Positions 63,490 through 64,000 of a stretch of DNA of 64,000 nucleotides are shown here, one piece after another; within the stretch, counting starts at the first letter, position 1; each line of letters opens with the position of its first letter. The translations under genes were made by a program, and so were the position numbers. Origin of the DNA: Sphingobacterium sp. xlx-96. Its GTDB lineage: Bacteria > Bacteroidota > Bacteroidia > Sphingobacteriales > Sphingobacteriaceae. The notes under the pieces were generated by a model. That model ran no database searches. It saw only the letters and a list, made by a program, of their open reading frames with translations, and was not told where the DNA came from. The DNA lies in contig NZ_WFKM01000007.1 in assembly GCF_011007365.1 (NCBI RefSeq), positions 124,001 to 188,000 of the forward strand, read 5' to 3'.

Positions 63490-64000
63490 ATGATTATGAA
63501 AAAAATACGAGGTATATACGCTTTGATTTGTTGTATAGCGTTGACCGCTTGTCAAAAAGACGAACCAAATGATATTAACTTTGATGTTAATGCAGATAAA
63601 CTAGAGGTTGCTATGGGTGATTCGGTGTCTTTTAACTTTAATGGAAGTGCAGATATCATTTCTTTTTATTCTGGCGAGAAGGGACAGGAATATGTGAATC
63701 GCGCACGGACGGAAGCTGAAGGGCTGGGGATACAATTAACAATTGCGTCACGGGTATTGTATGCCGTTCAAAATAATTTAAAGCTTTTGGTCTCCACTAA
63801 GTTTTCAGGTATTTATAATGCTGAAAATATCCATGAAGAGGATTGGATTGATATAACGGATAAGTTTGAGTGGTCCACAGCTACCCCGGGTGGTATAGCG
63901 GCTGGAAATACCAATTCTGGACCTATCAACCTTACTGAATATATCGTTCCAGGCAAGCCTATTTATTTTGGATATCGCTATGAAAGTCAGGCGGCAGCAA
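63490..64000 (+). CDS. DUF5017-type lipoprotein, 3' end outside window
   Basis: An open frame of 170 codons runs off the window end. It has two ATGs (63490 and 63496); the second begins MKKIRGIYALICCIALTAC with lipobox LTAC. After the lipid-attached Cys come FDVNADKLEVAMGDSVSFNF and FYSGEKGQEYVNR, the typical opening of DUF5017 domains, followed by more beta-rich sequence. It lies 11 bases after susD, in the SusE/F position, and is probably a surface glycan-binding accessory. The C-terminal part is not visible. Confidence 0.82.
   Translation, partial: MIMKKIRGIYALICCIALTACQKDEPNDINFDVNADKLEVAMGDSVSFNFNGSADIISFYSGEKGQEYVNRARTEAEGLGIQLTIASRVLYAVQNNLKLLVSTKFSGIYNAENIHEEDWIDITDKFEWSTATPGGIAAGNTNSGPINLTEYIVPGKPIYFGYRYESQAAA

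Noticed and set aside
1..64000. CRISPR arrays, tRNA or rRNA genes, transposases and phage genes
   Set aside because: None recognisable by eye; the repeats seen are too few or of the wrong architecture.

Overview
The window is a chromosomal segment of a member of the Bacteroidota, most likely Sphingobacteriaceae (Sphingobacterium/Pedobacter-like). The evidence is four SusC/SusD-type outer-membrane pairs, a gldKLMN gliding/type IX secretion cluster, AT-rich intergenic DNA with TAnnTTTG-type -7 boxes, few Shine-Dalgarno sequences, and Bacteroidota-specific families (DUF4271, DUF2723, DUF5018, DUF5017). No tRNA, rRNA, CRISPR array, transposase or integrase gene was found. All calls come from reading the sequence and translations; no database search was run.

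Layout. 1-4067: a SusC (5' end outside the window) and SusD pair. 4111-5502: an Mrp-type Fe-S carrier ATPase and a small unknown gene. 5503-8792: a repeat-rich low-coding island around one exported Gfo/Idh/MocA oxidoreductase. It holds strong inverted repeats, a GCTAGC-rich palindromic patch, a hairpin repeat in inverted orientation on both sides of the oxidoreductase gene, a 67-bp repeat element, a decayed fibronectin-III gene and an 11-bp-period tandem repeat. 8793-16296: a hypothetical lipoprotein gene followed by a minus-strand susC-susD-fasciclin-lipoprotein operon. This operon has a paired LacI-type operator upstream and is bounded by a copy of the 3' end of the neighbouring lipoprotein gene. 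16393-21365: housekeeping genes for peptidoglycan glycosyltransfer, hypoxanthine salvage, DNA repair and haem synthesis. 21655-26283: gldKLMN. 26438-33629: a JmjC/cupin-like protein and AddB/AddA-type recombination nucleases. 33886-41217: rpsP, rimM, a SAM riboswitch with metF, a large DUF2723 glycosyltransferase-like membrane protein, and glnS.

41357-64000 (continuing past the window) is a glycan-utilisation locus. It has a short FAD-oxidoreductase-like protein, a ROK-family repressor divergent from an AmpG-like MFS permease, and a SusC/SusD pair with a DUF5018 lipoprotein. These are followed by two tandem glycoside-hydrolase-like lipoproteins, a phosphodiester glycosidase (NAGPA/DUF2233), an exported FAD oxidoreductase, and a second SusC/SusD pair with a DUF5017 lipoprotein. 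My reading is that the surface proteins capture and trim a phosphodiester- or amino-sugar-containing glycan, the periplasmic enzymes finish it, the MFS permease imports the product, and the ROK protein senses it. The substrate is inferred, not shown. Three promoters in the locus share an AATAArTTG-type element, and a 26-bp AT palindrome between the ROK and MFS genes is a natural ROK operator candidate.
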